In this document: positions 1-9,151 of the stretch, piece by piece | Position numbering within the stretch: the first letter of the stretch is position 1 | How the letters are laid out: the number at the start of each line of letters is the position of its first letter | DNA from: Novosphingobium rosa NBRC 15208 | GTDB taxonomy: Bacteria; Pseudomonadota; Alphaproteobacteria; Sphingomonadales; Sphingomonadaceae | NCBI RefSeq assembly: GCF_001598555.1 | Contig: NZ_BCZE01000035.1 | Location: 28,893 to 92,892, forward strand | Direction: 5' to 3' | DNA length: 64,000 nt | Notes under the pieces: generated by a model | Told to the model about the DNA's origin: nothing | What the model saw: the letters and a program-made list of their open reading frames with translations, nothing else | Databases searched by the model: none | Position numbers and translations under genes: made by a program

Positions 1-499
1 GTTGCGAGAAATTGCCCTCTACCGCTCTGGCCAAGGCGGAAGTGTCGATGTCGGATCCCACGATCTCGATGTTATAGGCATCGACCAGCGTCCAGTTTTC
101 CAGCAACCAGATGGCGATCGAATAGGCCTCTTCCCCCGTGGCACAGGGCATCGACCAGATCCGCACCAGATCGCCAGGCGTTCGATGCCGCGTTATCGCG
201 GGAAGAATATCGCGCGAGAGCGCGGCAAGCTGATGTTCTTCGCGATAGAAATAGGTTTCATTGATGGTGAAGGCGTTGATGAGCGCCTCGCGCTCACCGT
301 CATCACCAGCAGCGAAATCAAGATAGGCGGAGGCGGTTGCCGCGCGCCGTCGAGCCATCCGTTCGGCAATGCGGCGCTCGATATAATAGCGCTTGTTCTC
401 TCCGAAAACCATGCCGGTCCAGCGGTGGATCAGGGTCGAAACCCGCGCAAGCTCTAGAGCGCTGAGGACCGATAAAGAAGGGAAGGACTGTCTGGTCAC
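1..499 (-). CDS. cheR: CheR-type chemoreceptor methyltransferase (partial, runs off left edge)
   Basis: This is the first 166 residues of a SAM-dependent methyltransferase that methylates glutamates of chemoreceptors. It is recognised by the CheR N-terminal helical part (RYYIERRIAERM), the NETYFYREEHQL stretch, and the SAM-binding segment with CATGEEAYSIA followed by IVGSDIDTSALARA. The GTG start overlaps the stop of cheB in a GTGA junction, so it is the last visible gene of the leftward chemosensory operon and is translationally coupled to CheB, its antagonist. The C-terminal half and any cheA lie outside the window. Confidence 0.9.
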   Translation of the reverse strand, partial: MTRQSFPSLSVLSALELARVSTLIHRWTGMVFGENKRYYIERRIAERMARRRAATASAYLDFAAGDDGEREALINAFTINETYFYREEHQLAALSRDILPAITRHRTPGDLVRIWSMPCATGEEAYSIAIWLLENWTLVDAYNIEIVGSDIDTSALARAVEGNFSQ

Positions 500-1581
500 G
501 GCGTCAGCAGCGCCATCAACTCGCCGGCGATCGTGTCAAGCGCACAGATGCGCGATGCCCCGCCCCGGCTCACCAAGGCGCCCGGCATGCCCCAGACGAC
601 AGCAGTGCTTTCGGCCTCGGCGATGGTCTGGCCACCTGCCTGCTTCAATCTGGCCATGGCTGCTGCTCCGTCATTGCCCATCCCTGTCATCAAGACCCCG
701 ATCAGCCGTTGGGGTGGGAGCAGACGCAACGCGCTGTCGACAAGGCGATCCACGCTGGGGTGCCAGAGATAGGCCTCGCTCATCGGCGCGGGCAGGGCAA
801 CCAGATGACCGGCCCGCCGTGAAAGGATGAGATCGGCATCCCCCCGCCCGATATAGGCATGTCCGGAAGCCAGCGGGGTGGCCTTATCGACCTCCATGAC
901 ATCGAGCGCGCAGAGCCGGTCAAGCCTTCGCGCGAGGGGGCCCGTGAAGGAACCGGGCATATGCTGGGCAACGAGCACGGGCCAGGGAAAGCCGGCTGGC
1001 AGGCTTCCGAGCAGCCTGTCGAGCGCGGGAGGGCCGCCGGTCGAGCAGCCGACCAGCACCAGACCGGGAATATCCGTGGGTGAGGGGTCGATTGTTGTTT
1101 GGACCGACGCGGGAGGGTTAGATGCGGCCGGAAGGCGGCGCGGTGCTCGCGCGCGCAGCCTTTCCTGCAGTCTATGGCTGCGCGGAACGCGGGCTGTCGC
1201 GGCGGAACGGACCCGGGCCACGAGATCCGCGGCGATGGCGTCGATCTCGAGAGACAGGGCGCCCTTGGGTTTGGGAATGAAATCCACCGCGCCCAGTGCC
1301 AGCGCTTCAAGCGTTTCCTCCGCCCCTTCAGCGGTCAGCGAGGAAACCATGACCACCGGGCACGGGTGAAGCACCATGATGCGATCGAGACAGGCAAGCC
1401 CGTCCATTTCCGGCATATGGATGTCGAGCGTGATCACATCCGGACTGAAGGTGCCAAGCTGCTCGAGCGCCTCGGCGCCATTGCGGGCCACGGCGATCTC
1501 GAAATCACCGGCAGTGGTGAAGATTTCGGTCAGTAGGCGCCGCATCAGGGCGGAATCGTCGACGATCAGCAATTTGGTCAC
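496..1581 (-). CDS. cheB: CheB protein-glutamate methylesterase
   Basis: 361 residues. The N-terminal receiver has acidic pair D8/D9, phospho-acceptor D53 (TLDIHMPEMDG) and K104 in the FIPKP segment. A linker of about 50 residues leads to the methylesterase domain with catalytic S180 (GCSTGGP), H207 (AQHMPG) and D304 (GMGNDGA). It removes methyl groups from chemoreceptors when phosphorylated. The GTG start overlaps the stop of the CheW-like gene and the stop overlaps the start of cheR, so the genes are a coupled operon. All key residues are intact, so it should be active. Confidence 0.95.
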   Translation of the reverse strand: MTKLLIVDDSALMRRLLTEIFTTAGDFEIAVARNGAEALEQLGTFSPDVITLDIHMPEMDGLACLDRIMVLHPCPVVMVSSLTAEGAEETLEALALGAVDFIPKPKGALSLEIDAIAADLVARVRSAATARVPRSHRLQERLRARAPRRLPAASNPPASVQTTIDPSPTDIPGLVLVGCSTGGPPALDRLLGSLPAGFPWPVLVAQHMPGSFTGPLARRLDRLCALDVMEVDKATPLASGHAYIGRGDADLILSRRAGHLVALPAPMSEAYLWHPSVDRLVDSALRLLPPQRLIGVLMTGMGNDGAAAMARLKQAGGQTIAEAESTAVVWGMPGALVSRGGASRICALDTIAGELMALLTP

Positions 1582-2975
1582 GTTCGGGATTTCGCACCCT
1601 TCTTGCCCAGTTCGGTCAGCAGGTCGCGCTCGGCCTTGTCGAGCAATTCCTCCGGGCTCACGATCAGCACCAGACCATCCTGGCCCTCAACCGTCGCGAT
1701 TTTGTCGAACACGCGCATGCCCTCAACCCCCAGATCGGGCGCCTCGCGCAAGCAGGAGGCGGGCAGGCGGGTTACCTCCCGCACGGCATCGACCAGAAAT
1801 CCGGCGGTGAGCTTTCCGATTTGCACGAGGATCACACGGGGCCTCTCCGCGACCACGCATTCGCCTTTGAAACGCTGAGCCTGATCGATCACGGGCACGA
1901 TCTGGCCTCTGACCTCCATCACGCCTTTCACGAAGGCAGGCGCGCGGGGCAAGGCGGTCAGGCGGGCTGGCAACGCCGTGACTTCGAGGACGGCTTCGAT
2001 GGGCAGACCGAAATGATCCTCCCCGATCGTGAAGGTCAGGAAGGACAGGTGTTCCTCGGCCGTGAGGGCATCGCTCATGGTTTCGCCAGTCCCCGTATCG
2101 TCTGTAAGCAGCCGCGTCGTTAAGTCCTGGCCGACCAGATGATCGGTGGCGAGCACCGACAGGAGCCGCTGGCCGTCGCCACGCCTGCAGATCGCCTGAA
2201 TGCGCGCCTCGCTGCCGCGATTGAGCAGCTGGGGGACCGGATCGATGGCCGTTTCGGCCACCCGCTCCACAGACTGGATCGCATCGACAACCAGACCGAG
2301 CCGATGCGCCTTGACGCGCGTGACCACGACTGACGACCGTCGTCGCCCCTCGGCCCTCTCCATGCCCAGCAGACCTGCAAGCGAGAGCAGAGGCAGGATC
2401 ATGCCCCGCCAGGCGATGCTGCCCACCGTCGCCGCATCGGCATGCGGCATCAGCGTGACATCTTCGGGAAGCGCAAGAACCTCTTCCACCGCCGACAGGG
2501 GAAGCGCGAAATCCTGTTGCCCTACGGTGAAGGCAAGCATGGCGAGGCTTTCGACCTCCTCCTCGGCGCTTTCCACCGTTGGGACGGAACGACCGGATGT
2601 GGCGCGCCTCCTGCGATCGGGCATGGCGCCTGCGATCAGGGCTGCAGGATCGAGCAGCGGAACTCCGGGAGCTTCACGCCCATCCAGCAGCTGCGACACC
2701 GCTGTGACGGCCAGCCCGACCTGCCCGTCAAGATCGGTGAGAATGATCCGTTCGCACGGCACATCCTCGCGCCCCATCAGCCGCGCGAACGAGAACACCG
2801 GAATGGCGTCACCGCGCAGACCGGCAACGCCGAGCAACGCTTCGGGCGCATGAGGCACCCGCGACAATCTGGGCGTTGGCAAGACCTCCAGCGCCGTTTC
2901 CGCCGCCATGGCAAACCTTTCCGCGCCCAGGCGGAAGGTCAGCAATCTGGTGGCGGAGGAGGTCGCGGCGGGCAA
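1578..2975 (-). CDS. Triple CheW-domain scaffold protein
   Basis: Adaptor protein linking receptors to a CheA kinase. Three CheW folds lie in tandem. The first starts at TRLLTFRLGAERF and continues with the RGDAIPVFSFARLMG strand; the second starts at SLAMLAFTVGQQDFALP with a degenerate WRGMILPLLSLAG; the third starts at LSFLTFTIGEDHFGLP with canonical VRGQIVPVIDQAQRF. I place the start at a TTG at 2975, just inside the MCP stop, because GAGG lies 8 bases upstream and the first CheW strand follows at once; a longer reading through the MCP gene is only an overlap. About 465 residues is three times a normal CheW. Such multi-CheW proteins may set array geometry (inference). Confidence 0.85.
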   Translation of the reverse strand: MPAATSSATRLLTFRLGAERFAMAAETALEVLPTPRLSRVPHAPEALLGVAGLRGDAIPVFSFARLMGREDVPCERIILTDLDGQVGLAVTAVSQLLDGREAPGVPLLDPAALIAGAMPDRRRRATSGRSVPTVESAEEEVESLAMLAFTVGQQDFALPLSAVEEVLALPEDVTLMPHADAATVGSIAWRGMILPLLSLAGLLGMERAEGRRRSSVVVTRVKAHRLGLVVDAIQSVERVAETAIDPVPQLLNRGSEARIQAICRRGDGQRLLSVLATDHLVGQDLTTRLLTDDTGTGETMSDALTAEEHLSFLTFTIGEDHFGLPIEAVLEVTALPARLTALPRAPAFVKGVMEVRGQIVPVIDQAQRFKGECVVAERPRVILVQIGKLTAGFLVDAVREVTRLPASCLREAPDLGVEGMRVFDKIATVEGQDGLVLIVSPEELLDKAERDLLTELGKKGAKSRT

Positions 2976-2979
2976 ACGC

Positions 2980-4893
2980 TCAGGCCTCGCCAGCGGCAAG
3001 CACGGTGGCGATCGAAGCAATATCCTCGATGGCCGCAGCCAGGGCTTCTGCCGCCTCGCTTTGCTGGCGAGCAGCAGCGCTGGCATCTCGAGCGGAAACC
3101 GAGGCGAGATCGGCAGCTTCTGCGATCTGCCGCGTCCCACTCTGGATTTCGCGGACGGCGCGCAGAATATCCTGAGCACCGGTCAGGATTACGCCATTTT
3201 TCCCGCGCGCTGTTTCCAGCCCGGCAACGACCTGCGCAAAACGCTCGACCATGGCGCGGTTGCGCTCGATTTCGGCTTCTGCTGCGCCGACGACCTGTTC
3301 CAGCTCACGGCGGACCGTGGCGACCTGGTCCTGAATATCGCGCGCGCCCTCCTTGCCGCGCTCGCTGCTGTCTGCGGCTCCGCGCGAGAGTTTACGAATG
3401 TCGGCAGAAACCAGAGCAAAACCGCGCCCAGCCTGGCCGGCGCGGGTCGCCTCTACCGCGCCGTTGACGGCCAGCATGCTCGTTTGCACAGCGGCGAGCG
3501 CCAGGCGATCGGTGATGGTCTCGATTTCGCGACTGGTGCTATGAAGGCCGGAGAGCAAGCCCAGAACCGCATTGATCTCGGCGATCGCCGAAGCCACGCC
3601 ATTGGCAAGGCGATCGACCAGTGCGGCGCTATCGCGCGCAGCCTGGACGATCCCGACGATGCGTTCATTGGCCAGAGCGGTGCGGTCCTGCGCACGCTGG
3701 GCGGCAGCCTCGATCTGCGCCATGGCAGCATTGGACTGCGCGGTTGCAGCGGCCTGAACATCGGTGCCCCGACCAATTTGGTCAAGAGCGGTCAGGATCT
3801 GGGTTGCCGATCCCGACAGCTCCTGCACCGTCGCAGAAAGCTGCTCGGCAGCCGCAGCCACCTGTTCGGCAAGAGCCGATTGGCGGTCGTCCTGAAGTTT
3901 GCCAGTCATTTTGGCCAATGCTTCTGCTGTTTTCTGGCTTTCTTCCAGAGAGACTGCCTGCTGCTCGGTGGCTCGCCGTGCCTCGGCGGCGGCTGCCGTC
4001 TGCTCCTCTGCGGCACTGGCGACCTGCTCAGCACCCCGTTCGGCTTCGCGCGCCGCCATTTCGGATTCGCTGGCAGCCTGTAGAATGTCCTGCGCGGCGA
4101 TTCCGAGTTCGACCAGATTGTCACGCCCCGCCGCGAGCTCTGACACGACCTTACGCCCGGCCTGGGCTTCTTCGGTTGCCTGGACAGATGCGGCGCGTAT
4201 TGTCTCGGAGATGCGTAGCACATCCTGCGCGATCACGGCTGAAAGCGCGCGAATTGTGCCGGCTCCAGCCTCGGAAGCTTCGGCAATCGCCCGCACTTCG
4301 TCCGCGACGACGGAGAAACCAACGCCATCGGCGCCGGCACGGGCGGCTTCTATGGCAGCGTTGAGCGCGAGCAGGCTGGTCTGATCCGACACATCGGCCA
4401 CTTCTGCCCCGACCGCGTCGATGTTGCGCGAGGCTGCTTCCAGAGCATCGATCAGCTCGACGCTGGACAATTGGCGCTGGGCGCTCAGGGTAATTGCCGC
4501 GACTGAACTGTCGATCAATGCGCCGATCTCGCCGAAGGCTATAGCTGCCCTGTCTGTCTGCTGACGCGCCTCATCGGCTCGATCTCGCGCATCCTTGAAA
4601 CCGGATCCAAGGGATGCGATCAGCCCAAGCGATTCCTGAGCGGCGCCTGCTGCTTCCTCCGCGCTGCTCGCGATATGGTCCATGGTGCGTTGCAATTCAA
4701 GCGTCGCCGCGGAGGCTTCGCCCAGCCCGCTTGCCAATTCCTGTGTCGCCTGATCAATCCTGCTTGCAGCAGTGACAGCTTTCCGTCCGGTCGACTTAAC
4801 GGATGTCCGTCGGGGTTGTGCCGGTGGCGCAGCAACGGCCTCAGCCACAGACTTTGCGCGAGCACCCAGGGTCGATTTCTTTACGAGCGCCAT
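2980..4893 (-). CDS. Soluble methyl-accepting chemotaxis-type protein with two signalling tips
   Basis: 637 residues, almost entirely alanine-rich heptad coiled coil. A canonical receptor tip lies at about residues 169-203 (SDQTSLLALNAAIEAARAG then FSVVADEVRAIAEAS). A second, diverged tip lies at about 467-501 (AVQTSMLAVNGAVEATRAG then FALVSADIRKLS). There is no transmembrane segment, HAMP or recognisable sensor domain; the N-terminus is a short basic, proline-containing stretch. It is therefore cytoplasmic and probably gets its input from a partner or from cell state. It is the first gene of the MCP-CheW3-CheB-CheR operon; its stop overlaps the region where the CheW gene begins. Confidence 0.9.
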   Translation of the reverse strand: MALVKKSTLGARAKSVAEAVAAPPAQPRRTSVKSTGRKAVTAASRIDQATQELASGLGEASAATLELQRTMDHIASSAEEAAGAAQESLGLIASLGSGFKDARDRADEARQQTDRAAIAFGEIGALIDSSVAAITLSAQRQLSSVELIDALEAASRNIDAVGAEVADVSDQTSLLALNAAIEAARAGADGVGFSVVADEVRAIAEASEAGAGTIRALSAVIAQDVLRISETIRAASVQATEEAQAGRKVVSELAAGRDNLVELGIAAQDILQAASESEMAAREAERGAEQVASAAEEQTAAAAEARRATEQQAVSLEESQKTAEALAKMTGKLQDDRQSALAEQVAAAAEQLSATVQELSGSATQILTALDQIGRGTDVQAAATAQSNAAMAQIEAAAQRAQDRTALANERIVGIVQAARDSAALVDRLANGVASAIAEINAVLGLLSGLHSTSREIETITDRLALAAVQTSMLAVNGAVEATRAGQAGRGFALVSADIRKLSRGAADSSERGKEGARDIQDQVATVRRELEQVVGAAEAEIERNRAMVERFAQVVAGLETARGKNGVILTGAQDILRAVREIQSGTRQIAEAADLASVSARDASAAARQQSEAAEALAAAIEDIASIATVLAAGEA

Positions 4894-5035
4894 TATTCAG
4901 TCCCGATCATCAGTTGCGCTGGTTCTAAGGGAGCCGTGCGCGAGGCGCTAGGGGTGATGAGCAATTTTCCAACTCACCGTGTAAACCTCGGCAGGGCTGG
5001 CGCAACAGCCTTGGGAACGGAATTTCTCTGGGAGG

Positions 5036-5494
5036 TCAGGCTTCGATCATAGCGCGGATGCGACCAGCAAGCGTATCCATGGTGAAAGGCTTTGTGATCA
5101 TTTCCATCCCTGGCGCCGGAAAGCCCGAGGCCATGGAGGCACTTTCGGCATAGCCGGTCATGAAGAGAATTTTGAGATCGCCGTAAAGCACCCGCGCTGC
5201 CTCCGGCATCTGCCGGTCGTTGAGGCCGGGGAGGCCGATATCTGTGATCAGCAGATCGATCCAGCGCGGTGATTGCAGGCTATCCAGAACTGCCCGGCCG
5301 TCGTCGACTTCGATTGCGCCATAGCCCAGCTCGGCCAGCTCCTCGACAATCAGCGTCCGCACCACCGTATCGCCCTCAACGACCAGCATGGTCTCACCGA
5401 TTTCGGCCATGGGCAGATCCTGCATGGGCCGGTTTTCGGCGTTGTCTTTTGTATCCTCGCTGCCATCGCGGATGCGCGGAAGGTAGCCCATCAC
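5036..5494 (-). CDS. Single-domain response regulator (receiver)
   Basis: 152 residues with only a receiver fold. The phospho-acceptor aspartate is in LLITDIGLPG, the conserved Thr in FMTGYAE and the Lys in ITKPFT. The usual acidic pair is VEGD rather than VEDD, so one metal-coordinating residue may be displaced. There is no output domain, so it probably acts by protein contact or as a phosphate sink. The first 20-25 residues are not receiver-like and an internal Met at 5425 is an alternative start; neither has a strong ribosome binding site. It lies 140 bases upstream of the MCP operon on the same strand. Confidence 0.8.
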   Translation of the reverse strand: MMGYLPRIRDGSEDTKDNAENRPMQDLPMAEIGETMLVVEGDTVVRTLIVEELAELGYGAIEVDDGRAVLDSLQSPRWIDLLITDIGLPGLNDRQMPEAARVLYGDLKILFMTGYAESASMASGFPAPGMEMITKPFTMDTLAGRIRAMIEA

Positions 5495-5609
5495 TTTCTG
5501 AATGGGCCTGGTGGAACCTATGCAGTCTCAGTCGGCTTGAATTACCGGCACTGTGCCAGTGCGCGCTCATGCGCGCCTGACACTCCGGTCACAGCCCAAG
5601 GAGGCACGC

Positions 5610-6251
5610 ATGAGCAACGGCCAAGCCGAAACACCTGAAACTCCCAAGACTTCGCAGAAGGAAGCGCCTGCGATTAAAAAGCCAGTTGGTGTCTCGTTGC
5701 CTAGAGAACTGCCCCGCGCTGATCCGCTTCCAGGTGGCGACCGGAAGGGCGACTTAACCGTGCTGAGCGAAGATGAGCATTTCATGCGGATGGCGATTGC
5801 CGTGGCCGCGTCCGAGGGCAATGACCCGGCGCTTTCGCCCATCGGTTGCGTGATCGTTCGCCAAGGCAAAGTGCTGAGCGCCACCAAAAATGGGGTAGAG
5901 CCGCTGCATGATGCCACTGCTCATGCCGAGATGCTGGCGATCCGCGAGAGCGGTGCTCCCTTTCCCATGGGCAATTTGGGTGGAGCGACGCTCTATTCGA
6001 CGCTTCAGCCCTGCGGCATGTGCACCATGGCCTCGATCTGGGCCAAGGTGGGGCGGATCGTGTATGGTGCAGGGCGCTCTGACGTCCACCGTATGTACTT
6101 CGAGGATCGCCATATCGACACGCTGAACATCATAACCGACGCCTGGCGGCAGGATCTTTCGCTGACCGGCGGCGTGCTGCGTGAGGAGTGCGCCCGCCTC
6201 TATTTCCGACCCTGGGACAATGTGCCAGTCGAACAGCAAGGCAATCTGTAA
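5610..6251 (+). CDS. Nucleoside/cytidine deaminase family protein
   Basis: 213 residues. Zinc-dependent deaminase fold with the catalytic HAE at 105-107 and PCGMC at 134-138, which supply the zinc ligands and proton-shuttle glutamate. Typical relatives are guanine or tRNA adenosine deaminases (about 155 residues); here a proline- and lysine-rich N-terminal extension of about 50 residues precedes the domain. The start has an ideal AAGGAGG site 6 bases upstream. The substrate cannot be read from sequence; the long extension and context argue against housekeeping tadA. Confidence 0.85.
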   Translation: MSNGQAETPETPKTSQKEAPAIKKPVGVSLPRELPRADPLPGGDRKGDLTVLSEDEHFMRMAIAVAASEGNDPALSPIGCVIVRQGKVLSATKNGVEPLHDATAHAEMLAIRESGAPFPMGNLGGATLYSTLQPCGMCTMASIWAKVGRIVYGAGRSDVHRMYFEDRHIDTLNIITDAWRQDLSLTGGVLREECARLYFRPWDNVPVEQQGNL

Positions 6252-6548
6252 GAGCGGGCTATTTCGCCTCGAGTTGCCAGCGTGGCGTTGCCGATGATTG
6301 AACCGTGATGATCCGGCACCGGTCCGGATGCTTGTCCGTTCGATAGGTGTTGCTCCGGTCGCGACGGACCAACCCATTTTATGGCGTCCGGCCTGGCATC
6401 CCTGATGCACGGTTGATCGAATTGCCGAGCAGTAAGTCGTCGGGTTGCCGCGCTCGCATGGATCATTTGTCGTCCCCATCGTTCGGAACAGTGACCGCCT
6501 GATGGTCCGGTCCATCCGGGCCATTCAGGCAAACCGATGGAGATTGCC
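6252..6548. other. Intergenic region, about 300 bases, no gene seen
   Basis: Stretch between the deaminase and the SRPBCC gene. Reading frames here are short or are antisense extensions of neighbours. It presumably holds the promoter for the gene cluster starting at 6549, but I cannot point to convincing -35/-10 boxes. Confidence 0.5.
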
Positions 6549-7124
6549 ATGACACTCCCGAAAGACGACGCCCCCGCTAGCACCGCCAAGAGCCAGGAGG
6601 GCATCACGGCGGGCATCGGTGAATTGCGTGGCCCCAAGGGCGATGCGCTGGCGAGCTGGTCGGTGACGATCAACCGCCCGCACGGCGATCTCTACACGTT
6701 CTTCCACGATTTCGCTCATCTTCCGCAGATCATGGACAATGTCGATCATGTCGAGGTGATCGACGCGTTGCGTTCACACTGGGTGGTGAAAGCGCCCGCC
6801 GGGCACCTTGTGGAATGGGACGCCATCATCACCGAGGAGAAGGAAGGCGAACTGATCGCCTGGACCTCCATCGAGGGTGCGGATATTGCCCACGCCGGGC
6901 GCATCACCTTTCAGGATGCCGGAGCGCGCGGGACAGTGGTGACCGCAACCATCGCCTATCATCCGCCGGGCGGTCTGCTTGGCAAGACCATCGCCAAGCT
7001 GTTTCAGCGCGAGCCGGAAATACAGGTTCGACGCGACCTGCGGCGCTTCAAGCAACTGATGGAGACCGGCGAGATCGCCACCAACGCCCGCACCACCAAG
7101 CAGTTCGACGAGGAGATGGCCTGA
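6549..7124 (+). CDS. SRPBCC family protein (polyketide cyclase/dehydrase type)
   Basis: 191 residues. The region from about residue 40 matches the START/SRPBCC hydrophobic-pocket fold, with the signature pattern SVTINRPHGDLYTFFHDFAHLP, then WVVKAPAG and VEWDAII strands and a long C-terminal helix (RRDLRRFKQLMETGE). Such proteins bind hydrophobic ligands, and homologues often sit in stress gene sets. I start at 6549 because GGAG lies 7 bases upstream; the Met at 6537 has no such site. The stop overlaps the next start (TGATG), so it is coupled to the zinc dehydrogenase. Confidence 0.85.
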   Translation: MTLPKDDAPASTAKSQEGITAGIGELRGPKGDALASWSVTINRPHGDLYTFFHDFAHLPQIMDNVDHVEVIDALRSHWVVKAPAGHLVEWDAIITEEKEGELIAWTSIEGADIAHAGRITFQDAGARGTVVTATIAYHPPGGLLGKTIAKLFQREPEIQVRRDLRRFKQLMETGEIATNARTTKQFDEEMA

Positions 7125-8335
7125 TGCGCGCTCTGACTTGGCACGGGAAGCATGACGTTCGCGTTGAAACGGTGGACGACCCCGAGATCATCAACCCGCG
7201 CGACGCCATCATCAAGATCACCTCGACCGCGATCTGCGGCTCGGATCTGCATCTCTATGACGGCTTCATCCCCACGATGAAGGCCGGCGATATTCTTGGC
7301 CACGAATTTATGGGTGAGGTGGTCGAGACCGGTGTGAAGTCGACGCTCAAGAAGGGCCAGCGCGTGGTGGTGCCTTTCACCATCGCCTGCGGCTCCTGCT
7401 ATCATTGCGGCAAGCATCAGTATTCCGCCTGTGACAATGGAAATCCCGCCGACAATCAGGATCTGGGCATGGAGCTTTACGGCCAGCCCATGTCGGGTCT
7501 GTTCGGCTACAGCCATCTCACGGGCGGCTATGCGGGGGGGCAGGCGGAATATGTCCGCGTGCCCTTCAGCGATACCGGCCCCATCGTGATCCCCGACGGT
7601 CTGGACGATGACGAGGTGCTGTTCCTCTCCGATATCCTGCCCACCGGCTGGCAGGCGGCAGAAAATGCCGACATTGAACCGGGCGATACGGTCGCTGTCT
7701 GGGGCTGCGGTCCGGTCGGGCTTTTCGCGGTGCAATCAGCCTTTCTGATGGGTGCGCAGCGCGTCATTGCCATCGATCATTTCCCCCATAGGCTGGAGTT
7801 GGCCAAAAAGTTCGGCGCCGAGACGATCAACTTCGAGGAAAGCAAGACCTATGAGGCGCTGATGGCCATGACCGGCGGCATCGGGCCCGATGCGGTGATC
7901 GATGCCGTTGGGCTGGAAGCGCACGGTTTCTTCGTCGACAATGTGATTGACCAGATCAAGGCCTCCACCTTTCTGGGGACAGACCGACCCCATTCCATCC
8001 GGCAAGCCATTCTGGCCTGCCGTAAGGGCGGGCGGGTTTCAATGCCCGCCGTGTATGGCGGCTTTGTCGACAAATTTCCGCTCGGCGCCTTCATGGAAAA
8101 GGGCCTGACGCTCAAAACGGGCCAGACCAGCGTGCAGCATTACATGCCCGCACTGCTCAATGCGGTCATCGAAAAGAAGATCGATACGACCTTCCTGATC
8201 AGTCACCGGTTGGGGCTGGAGGAGGCAGCGCAAGGCTACAAGATGTTCCATGACAACCAGAACGAGGTGACCAAGGTGGTGCTCAAGCCCGGCCTGGCGC
8301 CCACACCTGCAGGAAAGGAATCTCGCCATGTCTGA
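7124..8335 (+). CDS. Zinc-dependent alcohol dehydrogenase, formaldehyde-dehydrogenase-like
   Basis: 403 residues, MDR superfamily. The catalytic zinc Cys is in TAICGSDLHLYDG, the GHE motif in ILGHEFMG, and the structural zinc Cys cluster in CGSCYHCGKHQYSACDN. The Rossmann NAD(P) site is WGCGPVGLFAVQ, followed by an acidic residue (AIDHFPHR) suggesting NAD preference. Length and insert pattern resemble the glutathione-independent formaldehyde dehydrogenase subgroup. It overlaps the SRPBCC gene at its start and the SDR gene at its end, so it is in a tightly coupled run of oxidoreductases. Confidence 0.9.
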   Translation: MRALTWHGKHDVRVETVDDPEIINPRDAIIKITSTAICGSDLHLYDGFIPTMKAGDILGHEFMGEVVETGVKSTLKKGQRVVVPFTIACGSCYHCGKHQYSACDNGNPADNQDLGMELYGQPMSGLFGYSHLTGGYAGGQAEYVRVPFSDTGPIVIPDGLDDDEVLFLSDILPTGWQAAENADIEPGDTVAVWGCGPVGLFAVQSAFLMGAQRVIAIDHFPHRLELAKKFGAETINFEESKTYEALMAMTGGIGPDAVIDAVGLEAHGFFVDNVIDQIKASTFLGTDRPHSIRQAILACRKGGRVSMPAVYGGFVDKFPLGAFMEKGLTLKTGQTSVQHYMPALLNAVIEKKIDTTFLISHRLGLEEAAQGYKMFHDNQNEVTKVVLKPGLAPTPAGKESRHV

Positions 8336-9140
8336 CAAAGGGGCTGATAAATTCGCGATCATCACCGGGGCCTCGACAGGCATCGGTTTCGAACTGGCAA
8401 CCCTGGCGGCGAAGAACGGCTATGACATTCTTGTCGTCGCCGATGAGCCGTTGATCGATGCAGCCGCCGCCGATTTCCGGCAGTTTGGCGTGGAAGTGCA
8501 GTCGGTCGAAGCCGATCTTTCCACCCTGGAAGGCGTGGACAGCTTGCTCAAGACCATCGGCGAGCGCAAGATCGATGTGCTCTGCGCCAATGCCGGGCGA
8601 GGACTGGGCCATGGCTTCCTTGACCAGAGCGTGGCCGATTGGCGCCGCGTCGTGGACACCAACATCACTGGAACGCTCTATCTGCTGCAGCAGGTGCTGC
8701 GTGACATGGTGGGGCGCGATGAGGGCAAGGTGTTGATCACCGGCTCGATCGCGGGCTTTATCCCGGGAAGCTTTCAGGCGGTTTACAACGGCACCAAGGC
8801 CTTCATCGACAGCTTTGGCGACGCCATCCGCAATGAGCTGAAAGACAGCAAGGGCGTGACCATCACCACGCTGATGCCCGGCCCCATCGACACCGAGTTC
8901 TTCGCACGCGCCGACATGCTCGATACCAGCGTGGGCGCGGCGGACAACAAAAGCGACCCCGCCGACGTCGCGCGCGATGGGTGGGAAGCGCTGATGGCAG
9001 GCGAGGCGCATATCGTCTCGGGCTGGAAGAACAAGCTGCAGGCGGCGGTGGCCCATGTCACACCTGCCAGCATTCTTGCCGAGCAGCATCGTAAAATGGC
9101 CGCCCCCGGCACGGCGCAACCCGAAACCAATGATCTGTGA
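8328..9140 (+). CDS. Short-chain dehydrogenase/reductase
   Basis: 270 residues, classical SDR. Cofactor motif GASTGIG near residues 14-20, the CANAG motif, and the catalytic Ser-Tyr-Lys as GSIAGF then VYNGTKAF. The segment after the active site ends with PGPIDTEFF as usual. It starts 8 bases inside the preceding dehydrogenase with an AGGAAAGGAA site. The substrate is unknown; position between two zinc dehydrogenases and a catalase-like gene suggests aldehyde or carbonyl detoxification (inference). Confidence 0.9.
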   Translation: MSDKGADKFAIITGASTGIGFELATLAAKNGYDILVVADEPLIDAAAADFRQFGVEVQSVEADLSTLEGVDSLLKTIGERKIDVLCANAGRGLGHGFLDQSVADWRRVVDTNITGTLYLLQQVLRDMVGRDEGKVLITGSIAGFIPGSFQAVYNGTKAFIDSFGDAIRNELKDSKGVTITTLMPGPIDTEFFARADMLDTSVGAADNKSDPADVARDGWEALMAGEAHIVSGWKNKLQAAVAHVTPASILAEQHRKMAAPGTAQPETNDL

Positions 9141-9151
9141 AAGGCCTGCCC

